Origin: Rhodospirillales bacterium
Lineage (GTDB): Bacteria; Pseudomonadota; Alphaproteobacteria; Rhodospirillales; Magnetospirillaceae
Assembly: GCA_019455065.1 (NCBI GenBank)
Contig: JACFNC010000006.1
Coordinates: 1 to 64,000 of the forward strand
Direction: 5' to 3'
DNA length: 64,000 nt
The notes below the pieces were generated by a model that saw only the letters and a list, made by a program, of their open reading frames with translations, did no database searches and had not been told where the DNA came from. Below are positions 16,620-26,506 of the stretch, piece after piece (the stretch's first letter is position 1; each line of letters begins with the position of its first letter). The translations under genes were made by a program, and so were the position numbers.

Positions 16620-17900
16620 ATGTTGGAAGGGGGCCTTCGCGACACGGCCTCAGAGCCGGACCTGGCGGTGCTGGCCGCGCGGTTCGCCCGCGTGCGCCGG
16701 GTCACCGAGGAACTGGTCAAGGATCTGACGGCCGAGGACCAGACCGTGCAGTCGATGCCGGACGCCAGCCCTACCAAGTGGCACCTCGCCCACACGACCT
16801 GGTTCTTCGAAACCTTCGTGCTCGCCGACGGGGACGGGCGCTACGAGGTGTTCGATCCACGGTTCGGCCATCTGTTCAATTCCTACTACGCCGCGGTCGG
16901 ATCCCGCCATCCCAGGCCGGAGAGGGGATTCCTGACGCGCCCCGGCCTGGATCGGGTTCACGGCTATCGCCGCCATGTGACCGCGGCGGTTCGGCGGATG
17001 CTCGAGGGGGCCGGAGGAGAGGTCCGACCGAGGACCGCCGCCCTGATCGACCTCGGGCTTCACCACGAGCAACAGCACCAGGAACTCATCCTGACGGACA
17101 TTCTCGACCTGCTGGCGCGCAATCCCCTGAAGCCCGCCGCCCGCACGCTTCCCTCGCCGCCGTCTCGGAATCCGCGCCCGCTCCGCTACGTCGCTTTCGA
17201 GGGGGGGCTGCATGACATCGGTCACGATGGCCTCGGCTTCGCCTATGACAACGAGGGTCCCCGCCATCGCGTCCACCTGTCCCCCTTCAAACTTGCCAAC
17301 CGGCCGGTCACCAATGCCGAATTCGGCGAATTCATTGCGGACGGCGGGTACGCGCGCGAAAGCCTGTGGCTCGCCGATGGCTGGGCGGCGGTTCGCGGCC
17401 GCGGGTGGGCCGCGCCGGCCTATTGGCTGGGCGACGGCACGGCCATGAGCCTGGGCGGCGCTCTGCCGCTGGATGACGAAGCCCCGGTGAGCCATGTCAG
17501 CTACTACGAGGCCGACGCCTTCGCCCGCTGGGCGGGAAAGCGGCTGCCGACCGAGGTGGAATGGGAGATCGCGGCGCGGCGCGTTGCGACCCGTGGCAAC
17601 CTGCTGGATGGCGGCTGGTTGCGACCGCTGCCGGGCGATGAGGCGGACGGCGAGGAGCCCGGCCAAATGTTCGGCGATGTCTGGGAATGGACCGCCAGCG
17701 CCTATTCGCCGTATCCGGGCTTCAGGCCCTCGGCCGGCGCGATCGGCGAATACAACGGCAAGTTCATGGTGAACCAGATGGTGCTGCGGGGCGGATCATG
17801 CGCCACCCCGGCCGATCACATCCGGGCCACCTACCGCAACTTTTTCTATCCTGACGCTCGCTGGCAGTTCTCCGGCCTGCGGCTGGCGGAGGACGCGTGA
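16620..17900 (+). CDS. egtB: ergothioneine sulfoxide synthase EgtB
   Basis: EgtB is the iron enzyme that joins trimethylhistidine (hercynine) to a thiol donor with oxygen in ergothioneine synthesis. From ATG 16620 it is 426 residues. The N-terminal DinB-like domain has SMPDASPTKWHLAHTTWFFE (H55, H58) and HHEQQH (H149, H153), which supply the iron-binding histidines. The C-terminal formylglycine-generating-enzyme-like domain has PVTNAEFGEFI, RLPTEVEWEIAA, FGDVWEWTASAY and LRGGSCATP. A GTG at 16557 is an alternative start after AAGGGGG. It overlaps egtD by 4 bases. gamma-Glutamylcysteine from GshA is a possible thiol donor. Confidence 0.94.
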   Translation: MLEGGLRDTASEPDLAVLAARFARVRRVTEELVKDLTAEDQTVQSMPDASPTKWHLAHTTWFFETFVLADGDGRYEVFDPRFGHLFNSYYAAVGSRHPRPERGFLTRPGLDRVHGYRRHVTAAVRRMLEGAGGEVRPRTAALIDLGLHHEQQHQELILTDILDLLARNPLKPAARTLPSPPSRNPRPLRYVAFEGGLHDIGHDGLGFAYDNEGPRHRVHLSPFKLANRPVTNAEFGEFIADGGYARESLWLADGWAAVRGRGWAAPAYWLGDGTAMSLGGALPLDDEAPVSHVSYYEADAFARWAGKRLPTEVEWEIAARRVATRGNLLDGGWLRPLPGDEADGEEPGQMFGDVWEWTASAYSPYPGFRPSAGAIGEYNGKFMVNQMVLRGGSCATPADHIRATYRNFFYPDARWQFSGLRLAEDA

Positions 17901-18874
17901 CCAGTTCGATGAGAACGCAACCCGACAAGGGCTTCCGGGCCGCCGTCCTCCACGGCCTCGCGCAGCCGGAGAAGCGGATTCCCTGCCAGTACCTGTACGA
18001 CCAGCGGGGCGCCGCCCTGTTCGAACGTATCTGCCAGCTCGACGAATACTATCTCACCCGTGTCGAGATCGGGTTGCTTGACCGCCACGCCGGCGCCATA
18101 GCCGCCGAGGCCGGCCCCCGGGCGCGACTCGTCGAGTTCGGGGCCGGCTCCGAGCGGAAGGCCCGCATACTGCTGGCCGCGATGGAAAGCCCGGCCGAAT
18201 ACGTGCCGGTCGACGTCTCGCGCGACCATCTCACGCAATCGCTCGCGGATCTGGACGCCGGCTTTCCCGGCCTGTCGGTGACCCCCGTGTTCGCCGACTT
18301 CATGGCGGACTTCGCGCTGCCGCCTCCAAACGGCCACGGACGCACGGTGGGGTTCTTCCCGGGCTCGACGATCGGCAACCTGCATCCGTCCGAGGCGGTC
18401 GAATTCCTGCGCAGGGCGGCGCGGGTGGTCGGACAGGACGGGGCCATGCTGGTGGGCGTCGACCTCAAGAAGGACGAGGCCATTCTCAATGCCGCCTACA
18501 ACGACATTCAGGGCGTGACGGCCGCATTCAGCCTCAACCTGCTCGAACGGATCAACCGCGAACTCGACGGCAACTTCGACGTCGCCTCCTTCGATCATTG
18601 GGCACACTACGATGCGCGGGAGGGGCGCGTCGAGATCAAGCTGGTGAGCCGCCGCCGACAGACGGTGCGCGTGTGCGGCCGGCAGTTCCGCTTCGATCTG
18701 GCCGAGCCGATTCACACCGAATATTCCTACAAATACTCCCCCGACGAATTCCGCTGGTTGGCGCGACAGGGCGGCTTCGCCTCCAGCTCCACCTGGATCG
18801 ACGACCAACGGCTATTCAGCCTGCACTACCTGCGCCCCGCCGCGACGGCGGTTGACGGCACCGCGATCCCATAG
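17897..18874 (+). CDS. egtD: L-histidine N-alpha-methyltransferase EgtD
   Basis: EgtD trimethylates histidine with three SAM molecules to give hercynine, the substrate of EgtB. At 325 residues it is the normal length. Typical motifs are YLYDQRGAALFERICQLDEY, ARLVEFGAGSERKARILL (SAM binding), YVPVDVSRDHL, GFFPGSTIGNLHP and VGVDLKKDEAILNAAYND. The start is GTG at 17897 in the sequence GTGA overlapping the egtB stop; ATG at 17909 is an alternative. The egtBD pair stands without egtA, egtC or egtE. Confidence 0.96.
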   Translation: MTSSMRTQPDKGFRAAVLHGLAQPEKRIPCQYLYDQRGAALFERICQLDEYYLTRVEIGLLDRHAGAIAAEAGPRARLVEFGAGSERKARILLAAMESPAEYVPVDVSRDHLTQSLADLDAGFPGLSVTPVFADFMADFALPPPNGHGRTVGFFPGSTIGNLHPSEAVEFLRRAARVVGQDGAMLVGVDLKKDEAILNAAYNDIQGVTAAFSLNLLERINRELDGNFDVASFDHWAHYDAREGRVEIKLVSRRRQTVRVCGRQFRFDLAEPIHTEYSYKYSPDEFRWLARQGGFASSSTWIDDQRLFSLHYLRPAATAVDGTAIP

Positions 18875-18911
18875 CACAGATGGCGACGGCGACAATCTGG
18901 TAACGGGAAAA

Positions 18912-21590
18912 GTGGGCGAGCCCCAATCGCGCGAACCGCCTTGGCACATGATGACGGCCGCCGAGGTGGCCGATCGGCTCGGCAGCGACCTTCGGCGCGG
19001 CCTCGTCGAGGACGAGGTGCGCCGGCGGCAGGCAGCGTTCGGCCCCAACCGCCTGCCTGAGGAGAAGATCCGACCGGCCTGGCTGCGCCTGGCCGAACAG
19101 TTCAGGAGCGTCCTTATCCTGGTATTGATCGGCGCCGCGGTACTTGCCGGACTGGTCGGCGATCTGCTGGACATGATCGTCATATTGGCGGTGGTCGCCT
19201 TCAACGCGCTGCTCGGCTTCTACCAGGAGCGGCGGGCCGGAAAGATCCTGGAGTCACTGCGCCGCATGCTGGCGCACCAGTCCACCGTGCGGCGTGCCGG
19301 GGTCGTTTGCCGCCTGAACTCTGACGCGATCGTCCCGGGGGATGTGGTCCTGCTCGAGGCCGGCGACCGCGTTCCCGCCGACGGCCGGTTGTTCGCCCAC
19401 GCCGATTTGCAGGTGGACGAGTCCACGCTGACCGGCGAGTCGCTACCCGTGGACAAATCGGCGGCGCCGCTGGCCGATGCCGAGGCGGCCCTGGCGGACC
19501 GCACCAACCTCGTCTTCACCCATACGGTGGTGACTCGCGGACGCGGCGAAATGCTGGTGACGGCAACCGGCGCAACCACGGAGATCGGCCGGCTGGTTGG
19601 CGTGATGCAGGCGGTGGAGGAAAGCCAGACACCGCTGCAACGCAAGCTCGACGATCTGGGCAAACGCTTGGCGGCCATCGCCTGTGCCGTCGTGGCGCTG
19701 ATTTTTGTGATGGGCACACTGCGCGGCGAACCGCTGGCCAGTGTGGTGCTGACGTCCATCGCCCTTGCCGTGGCGGCAATTCCCGAGGGCCTGCCGGCGG
19801 TCGTCACGGTCACCCTGGCCATCGGGATGTATCAGATGACCCGCCGCGGGGCGATCATCAAACGCTTGGCCGCGGTCGAGGCTCTGGGCTCGACGACGGT
19901 GATCTGCTCCGACAAGACGGGGACACTGACCGTCAATCAGATGACGGCCCGCGCGATCGCCTATCGCGGCCGCAGCTTCGCGGTGTCGGGCGAGGGCTAT
20001 GCCGCCGTCGGCCGAATTCTGGACGACGGCGGCCCTTCTCCCGACTTCGAGCCGCTGCTGCTCCCGGCGGCACTGTGCAACGACAGCCGGATCACCGATG
20101 GCCGGCTGATCGGCGACCCGACCGAAGGCGCCCTGCTCGCCCTGGCCGCCAAGGGCGGCATCGCGGCGCCCGAGAAGAAGTGGCCACGAATCGGCGAATT
20201 GCCTTTCGATTCGGACCGAAAGTTCATGGCCACCTTCCATGACATTGGCGAAGGAGTCCTCATTTCCGTCAAGGGCGCCCCGGACGTGCTCATCCGGATG
20301 TGCGCGACCGCGCTCGGGCCCGATGGTCCGGAGTGCCTCGATACGGATCGCGCTGCGGCGCTGCACGCGGAGGTCGAGCGGCTGGGCGGGAAGGCGCTGC
20401 GGGTGCTTGCCGTGGCATCGGCGATCTTGCCGGGACGGCGTCCCCCCGACGACCCCGCGGTCTGGATGCGGGAACTGACGCTGCTGGGGCTGATCGGCCT
20501 GATGGACCCGCCGCGCCCGGAGGCCAGCGCGTCCATCGCCGCCTGCCGCGAAGCGGGGATCCTGGTCAAGATGATCACGGGCGATCACCGCGTGACCGCC
20601 GCCGCCGTGGCCCGCGAACTCGGCCTGGAGGGTGAGACGATCGATGGCCATGACCTGGACCGCATGGACGACGCGACCCTGGCCGCCCGTATCGGGGACA
20701 TCGGCGTAATCGCCCGCGTCGCGCCGGAACACAAAGTGCGCATCGTCCGCGCATTGAAGGCGCGCGGCGAGGTGGTCGCCATGACCGGCGATGGAGTCAA
20801 CGACGCCGCCGCCCTGCGCGTCGCCGACATCGGCGTGGCGATGGGCCGCACGGGCACCGACGTCACCCGCGAGGCGGCAACCATGGTGCTGACCGACGAC
20901 AACTTCGCGACCATCGTCAACGCCGTGCGCGAAGGCCGCACGATCTACGACAACATCGTGAAATTCCTTCGGTTCCAGCTTTCCACGAACGTGGGCGCGT
21001 TGATGACGGTGGGCATGGCCCCATTGCTCGGACTGCCCGTGCCTTTCAATCCGATCCAGATTCTGTGGGTCAACATCATCATGGACGGGCCGCCCGCCAT
21101 GGCCTTGGCTTTCGACCCCGCCCCCGCCGGCATCATGTCGAAGCCGCCGCGCCCCCCCGACGAACCCATCCTGACCGGTCGCCGCCTCGGCAGACTCCTC
21201 GTCTACGGAACCACCATGATGGTGGGCACGCTTGGGGTGTTCGCCTGGGGTTTGCAGCGCTGGCCGGTCGAGCATGCGGTGACGCTCGCCTTCACGACCT
21301 TCGTCATGTTCCAATTCTTCAACGTCTTCAACGCCCGGGTGGGAACCGAATCCGCCTTCAACCGCAATTTCTTCTCCAACGGAAAGCTGTGGCTGGCGCT
21401 GCTCGGGGTGATCGGGTTGCAGGTCCTGGCCGTGCACTGGTCGCCGGCCCAGACACTGTTCCACACGGTCGCCATCACGGCGCTCGACTGGGGGGTCGCG
21501 GTGGCAGTGGCCTCGACGATCCTGGTGTTCGACGAGACCCGAAAACTCGTGGCGCGGCTACTGCGCTGGGCGCGCCGAAGCCGCGGCTAG
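18912..21590 (+). CDS. SPCA/PMR1-like cation P-type ATPase
   Basis: A P2A-class ATPase exporting calcium or manganese, about 892 residues. Motifs in order: TGES (174-177), the ion-binding PEGLP of helix 4 (291-295), the phosphorylated D334 in CSDKTGTLT, MITGDH, and MTGDGVNDAAALRVADIGVA. Helices 5 and 6 read FLRFQLSTNVGAL and ILWVNIIMDGPPAMAL. The MDGPPA form is that of PMR1/SPCA calcium-manganese pumps rather than SERCA (TDGLPA), so manganese is a good guess. The start is uncertain: TTG 18852 is the outer limit, and GTG 18912 or ATG 18948 fit the family better. It follows egtD by 37 bases and may be cotranscribed. Confidence 0.93.
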   Translation: MGEPQSREPPWHMMTAAEVADRLGSDLRRGLVEDEVRRRQAAFGPNRLPEEKIRPAWLRLAEQFRSVLILVLIGAAVLAGLVGDLLDMIVILAVVAFNALLGFYQERRAGKILESLRRMLAHQSTVRRAGVVCRLNSDAIVPGDVVLLEAGDRVPADGRLFAHADLQVDESTLTGESLPVDKSAAPLADAEAALADRTNLVFTHTVVTRGRGEMLVTATGATTEIGRLVGVMQAVEESQTPLQRKLDDLGKRLAAIACAVVALIFVMGTLRGEPLASVVLTSIALAVAAIPEGLPAVVTVTLAIGMYQMTRRGAIIKRLAAVEALGSTTVICSDKTGTLTVNQMTARAIAYRGRSFAVSGEGYAAVGRILDDGGPSPDFEPLLLPAALCNDSRITDGRLIGDPTEGALLALAAKGGIAAPEKKWPRIGELPFDSDRKFMATFHDIGEGVLISVKGAPDVLIRMCATALGPDGPECLDTDRAAALHAEVERLGGKALRVLAVASAILPGRRPPDDPAVWMRELTLLGLIGLMDPPRPEASASIAACREAGILVKMITGDHRVTAAAVARELGLEGETIDGHDLDRMDDATLAARIGDIGVIARVAPEHKVRIVRALKARGEVVAMTGDGVNDAAALRVADIGVAMGRTGTDVTREAATMVLTDDNFATIVNAVREGRTIYDNIVKFLRFQLSTNVGALMTVGMAPLLGLPVPFNPIQILWVNIIMDGPPAMALAFDPAPAGIMSKPPRPPDEPILTGRRLGRLLVYGTTMMVGTLGVFAWGLQRWPVEHAVTLAFTTFVMFQFFNVFNARVGTESAFNRNFFSNGKLWLALLGVIGLQVLAVHWSPAQTLFHTVAITALDWGVAVAVASTILVFDETRKLVARLLRWARRSRG

Positions 21591-22022
21591 AGCCCGGGCG
21601 ATCAGGTCCTGGAGCTGCCGCCCGTTGACCGGCTTGTGCAGAATTGGCAGGCCGCTGGCGGCCGCCTCGCGCAGGCGGTCCGCGCCCGTGTCGCCGGTCA
21701 CGAGGATTCCCGGTATGGCGGCGTCGAAGGCCGCCTGAATCGATCGGATCGCATCCACGCCGGTCTTGCCGTTCTTCAGTCGGTAATCCGCGACGATCAC
21801 GTCCGGCGCGCGACTGGAGTGGTTGAGCTGCTCGAGCGCCTCGTCCGCCGAGCCGGCGGCAACCACCTCGTAGCCCCAGCTTTCGAACAGCATTTGATAA
21901 CCGACGAGCACGATGGCTTCGTCCTCAACGACTGCAATCAAACCACCGCCCCCTTCCGCATCGCCGCCCAACGCCGCATCAAGGCCGTCCACTTCATTAC
22001 CACGCACCGATTCGACTCTCAA
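21558..22022 (-). CDS. single-domain receiver protein
   Basis: A 154-residue protein consisting of one response-regulator receiver domain after a glycine-rich N-terminus. It shows IAVVEDEAIVLVGYQMLFES, the phosphorylation site in VIVADYRLKNGKTG, LVTGDT and the lysine in ILHKPV. The YRLKNGKTG and HKPVNGRQL forms are those of receivers fused to hybrid kinases. There is no output domain. The start is TTG at 22022, with GAGGGGG seven bases upstream. It overlaps the end of the ATPase gene by 33 bases on the opposite strand. It may feed a phosphorelay or compete for phosphate. Confidence 0.85.
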   Translation of the reverse strand: MRVESVRGNEVDGLDAALGGDAEGGGGLIAVVEDEAIVLVGYQMLFESWGYEVVAAGSADEALEQLNHSSRAPDVIVADYRLKNGKTGVDAIRSIQAAFDAAIPGILVTGDTGADRLREAAASGLPILHKPVNGRQLQDLIARALAAASARPAQ

Positions 22023-22137
22023 AGAAACCCCCTCGATACCGCTCGAATGAAGGAAGGCTGCATGATAGTGCGCCCTATGCCGCCGGGAGGAAATTCATCG
22101 GGGGTAATAGCCCGGCTATACCTTTTGTAGGTGCCCT

Positions 22138-22163
22138 GGAACCCCATATGCTGGCGTCGTTCC
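22138..22163. promoter_or_regulatory. symmetric GGAAC-N16-GTTCC element
   Basis: GGAAC (22138-22142) and GTTCC (22159-22163) flank 16 bases in the divergent gap between the receiver gene and the Pmp3-like gene. Read either way it approximates an EcfG promoter (GGAAC-N16-GTT), with CGTT on the plus strand and GGTT on the minus. It could drive both genes. The plus-strand spacing to CGTT is 15, one short of consensus, so confidence is moderate. Confidence 0.4.
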
Positions 22164-22203
22164 ACCACCATCGATTTTCGATTGACCGCATAGGGACAAC
22201 GAA

Positions 22204-22362
22204 ATGGACGTTATTCGCGTTCTGGTCGCCATTCTTTTACCGCCGCTCGGCGTCTTTCTCCAGGTTGGCTTTGGCATCCACTTCTGGCTGAACATCCTTC
22301 TCACGATTTTGGGTTATCTGCCCGGCATCGTCCACGCCGTATGGGTCATCGCGCGGAAATGA
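22204..22362 (+). CDS. Pmp3/YqaE-family small membrane protein
   Basis: A 52-residue membrane protein beginning MDVIRVLVAILLPPLGVFLQ and containing FWLNILLTILGYLPGIVHAV, both hallmarks of the Pmp3/YqaE family. It has two membrane helices. In yeast and plants relatives affect membrane potential and salt tolerance; bacterial ones are stress-induced. The ATG at 22204 follows AGGGACAACGAA. A symmetric GGAAC/GTTCC element lies 41 bases upstream, hinting at general-stress control. A terminator shared with groEL follows. Confidence 0.93.
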   Translation: MDVIRVLVAILLPPLGVFLQVGFGIHFWLNILLTILGYLPGIVHAVWVIARK

Positions 22363-22363
22363 A

Positions 22364-22392
22364 AAGGGCCGCGCCCAACGGGCGCGGCCCTT
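22364..22392. terminator. bidirectional terminator between pmp3-like gene and groEL
   Basis: Perfect 13-base stem AAGGGCCGCGCCC (22364-22376) with GGGCGCGGCCCTT (22380-22392) and loop AAC, between converging genes. Reading right to left it ends the groEL message; left to right it ends the small gene. Confidence 0.8.
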
Positions 22393-22414
22393 AGCTTCGC
22401 AGGATGGCGAGGGA

Positions 22415-24362
<1,948 letters not shown>

Positions 24363-24408
24363 TCACAACCTCCGTTGAAAAAATCCATCACTGCCGGCGC
24401 GCCAATTG

Positions 24409-24435
24409 TTAGCACTCCCCGGACTTGAGTGCCAA
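24409..24435 (-). promoter_or_regulatory. CIRCE operator upstream of groESL
   Basis: TTAGCACTC (24409-24417), a 9-base spacer, then GAGTGCCAA (24427-24435). It differs from the perfect inverted repeat TTAGCACTC-N9-GAGTGCTAA at one base. CIRCE is the binding site of the heat-shock repressor HrcA, so groESL here is expected to be under HrcA control. hrcA itself is not in the window. Confidence 0.95.
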
Positions 24436-24437
24436 AC

Positions 24438-24466
24438 GATCTATTCGGGAGCCCCGGCCATGTCAA
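24438..24466 (-). promoter_or_regulatory. groESL promoter
   Basis: On the reverse strand TTGACA (24466-24461) and TAGATC (24443-24438) are exactly 17 bases apart. CIRCE begins right after the -10 box, over the expected transcription start, the classic repressor position. The CTTGAC form of the -35 would also suit RpoH. Confidence 0.75.
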
Positions 24467-24597
24467 GGCCGAATCGTGCGCGGCCTGGCAGCAGACCGTT
24501 GGGGTGGCTGCTAACGCTCTGATTAATATGAATTTCTTGAAATCAGCGCGGGGCGAGGACATCCTTGAGTCATAGGAGGAACTGCGGGGGACAAAGC

Positions 24598-24861
24598 ATG
24601 ACCGAGCTTGCACGGCAGTTGCGCGACTACCGGCTGACGACGGCGGAAATCCTCTACCACATGCCGGACCATCCTGGACTGTTGCAGAGCTACGTCTGGC
24701 AGGACATGGACAAGACGCCGGACTTCCCGGTGCTCAAGCGTTTCCTCGATTTCTGGGAGAGCCGGCTGGACGGCAAGCTGCATTCGGTGACCGTGACCAG
24801 CGTCGCGGTGGTGCGGGCGGCGGAATTGCGGCTGGTGCGAAGTCTCGGCTTCCTGCACTAG
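24598..24861 (+). CDS. usg: Usg family protein
   Basis: An 87-residue protein of the Usg family, found almost only in alphaproteobacteria and of unknown function; the name comes from its position upstream of a gene in another genus. Signatures are RQLRDYRLTTAEILYHMPDH, SYVWQDMDKTPDFPVLKRFL and GKLHSVTVTS. ATG at 24598 gives the standard start; one further upstream adds eleven unsupported residues. It is transcribed away from groESL across a 235-base gap holding CIRCE and the groE promoter, and ends 4 bases past the stop of the next, converging gene. Confidence 0.9.
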   Translation: MTELARQLRDYRLTTAEILYHMPDHPGLLQSYVWQDMDKTPDFPVLKRFLDFWESRLDGKLHSVTVTSVAVVRAAELRLVRSLGFLH

Positions 24862-25643
24862 CGCCCACCGCGCACGGAGCCATCGTCTTCGATAAGTGCC
24901 TGCAGGTCGTCGTCGAGCTGCCGGCCACGCCGGAAGCGGCGATACAGATAGACGCCGAGCACCCCGGCGGCCAGGAACAGGGCGACGCTCAAGGTGATGC
25001 GGAACACCGGGTCGATGTTCATGCCGCTGCCGAGGAGGACGAAGATGACGGTTTGCGGAACGTAGCCGATCGCCGAGCCGACGACGAAGGGTAGCCACCG
25101 CACCCCCGATACGCCGGCCAGCAGGTTGGTGAGCAGGTTGCTGCCCACCGGAAGGAAGCGGATGAGCAGTGTCATGGCCATCGGGTTGTCGCGCAGGAAG
25201 GCGTCGACCCTGCGGATGCGGGCTGCGAACTTGGCCTCGACCAGCTCCCGACCGATCAGCCGGGCATAGAAGAAGGCGAGCACGCACCCCGCCACCGACG
25301 CGGCCAACGCCAGCGCCGTGCCCAGCCCCAGGCCGAACGCATAGCCGGCCAGAAAGCAGACCAACTGGCGTGGCAGGCCAAAGGCGATGAACAGGGCGCC
25401 GACGCCGACGAACAACGCTTCGCCGCCCACCCCCTTGCCCCGCACCTGATCGTCGATCCATGCCGTATCGAGGGCGCCGCCGAGCCCGCTTACCTTGAGC
25501 AGGTAGCCCAGTGCCACGAGGGTCGCTATGAGGATCAGCCCCTTGACGAACAGGCGCGGACGCAGGCCCAGCCGCGCCGCGCTCTGGATGGGGCCGGCGC
25601 CCTCGACGGCCGGGGCGGCGGGATCGGGCCGGTCGCCGGTCAT
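24858..25643 (-). CDS. TVP38/TMEM64 (VTT) family membrane protein
   Basis: A 261-residue inner-membrane protein of the VTT/DedA-like superfamily, thought to work in lipid transport or scrambling. Several hydrophobic segments are seen from residue 31 on. The signature region is AFGLPRQLVCFLAGYAFGLG (87-106), followed by AFFYARLIGRELVEAKFAAR and LLIRFLPVGSNLLTNLLAGV. The C-terminal tail is basic then acidic. The gene starts inside the glycosyltransferase stop codon (ATGA overlap), so the two are translationally coupled and probably act on the same lipid-linked pathway. Confidence 0.88.
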   Translation of the reverse strand: MTGDRPDPAAPAVEGAGPIQSAARLGLRPRLFVKGLILIATLVALGYLLKVSGLGGALDTAWIDDQVRGKGVGGEALFVGVGALFIAFGLPRQLVCFLAGYAFGLGLGTALALAASVAGCVLAFFYARLIGRELVEAKFAARIRRVDAFLRDNPMAMTLLIRFLPVGSNLLTNLLAGVSGVRWLPFVVGSAIGYVPQTVIFVLLGSGMNIDPVFRITLSVALFLAAGVLGVYLYRRFRRGRQLDDDLQALIEDDGSVRGGR

Positions 25644-26419
25644 TCCTGGCGTAGCGCGGGCGCGTTTTCGTCCAGCACCGGTACGCTGGCCCGCCGTTGC
25701 AGCCACATCACCCCGAACAGATCGACGATGCCCACCCACAGCCGGTTCCACAGCCCGTACTTCGACACCCCGCGCTCGCGCGGCCGGTGGTTCACCTCGA
25801 CCGACACCACGCGCCCGCCCAGCCGCAGCATGAGGGCCGGCAGGAATCGATGCATGTGGTTGAATCGCGGCATGTCGAGGAAGGCGTCGCGACCGAACAG
25901 CTTTAGTCCGCAGCCGCTGTCGGGCGTGTCGTCGCCGAGCAGGGCGGCCCGCACCCGATTGGCGACGCGCGACGATAGCCGCCGCAGCCAGGTGTCGCGG
26001 CGCGTCGCGCGATGCCCGGCGATCATCGTCAGCCGCCGATCGGCCGGCGGCAGGCTGTCCAGCATGTCGAGCAGGCGCGGCAGGTCCGCCGGGTCGTTCT
26101 GGCCGTCGCCGTCCAAGGTGGCGATGAGGGGGGCATGGGCGTGCTTGACGCCGGTCGCGATCGCCTGGCTCTGGCCGCAACCCGACCGGTGGCGCACCAC
26201 GCGCAACCGCGGATAGCGGCCCTGGGCCTCGCTCAGCAAGCGCGGCGTGGAGTCATCGCTTCCGTCGTCGACATAGACCACCTCGAACCGGCACCGGCCC
26301 TCCAGGGCGGCGTGAATCTCTTCGATCAGCGGCAGGATGTTGTCGGCCTCGTTACGTACCGGTACGACGACGGCAAGGTCGGGAGGAGCGGTCGTGATGT
26401 CTGTGGCGTCGATCTTCAT
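25640..26419 (-). CDS. family 2 glycosyltransferase (dolichyl-phosphate mannosyltransferase-like)
   Basis: A 259-residue GT2 enzyme that likely loads a sugar onto a polyprenyl phosphate. Motifs are LAVVVPVRNEADNI, VVYVDDGSDDST, ATLDGDGQNDPADLP (the DxD-type metal site) and DSGCGLKLFGRDAF. It ends without membrane helices, as in the soluble DPM1-like group; the partner membrane protein may supply anchoring. It is first in a two-gene operon with the VTT protein gene. Acceptor and sugar are unknown. Confidence 0.9.
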   Translation of the reverse strand: MKIDATDITTAPPDLAVVVPVRNEADNILPLIEEIHAALEGRCRFEVVYVDDGSDDSTPRLLSEAQGRYPRLRVVRHRSGCGQSQAIATGVKHAHAPLIATLDGDGQNDPADLPRLLDMLDSLPPADRRLTMIAGHRATRRDTWLRRLSSRVANRVRAALLGDDTPDSGCGLKLFGRDAFLDMPRFNHMHRFLPALMLRLGGRVVSVEVNHRPRERGVSKYGLWNRLWVGIVDLFGVMWLQRRASVPVLDENAPALRQE

Positions 26420-26506
26420 GAAACGGCGGCAATGTCGGCGGACGACGCATGGTATTACACCCCCCGCGCCGTTACGGGAACCGTTTCTTGCGGCCAGCCC
26501 TCCGGC

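Noticed and set aside
21205-21233. GGAAC-N17-CGCT resembling a general-stress promoter
   Set aside because: It lies deep inside the ATPase coding sequence with no gene start downstream, and its -10 box is imperfect.
19443-21464. A 673-codon reverse frame inside the P-type ATPase gene
   Set aside because: Antisense shadow; the ATPase on the plus strand has all catalytic motifs.
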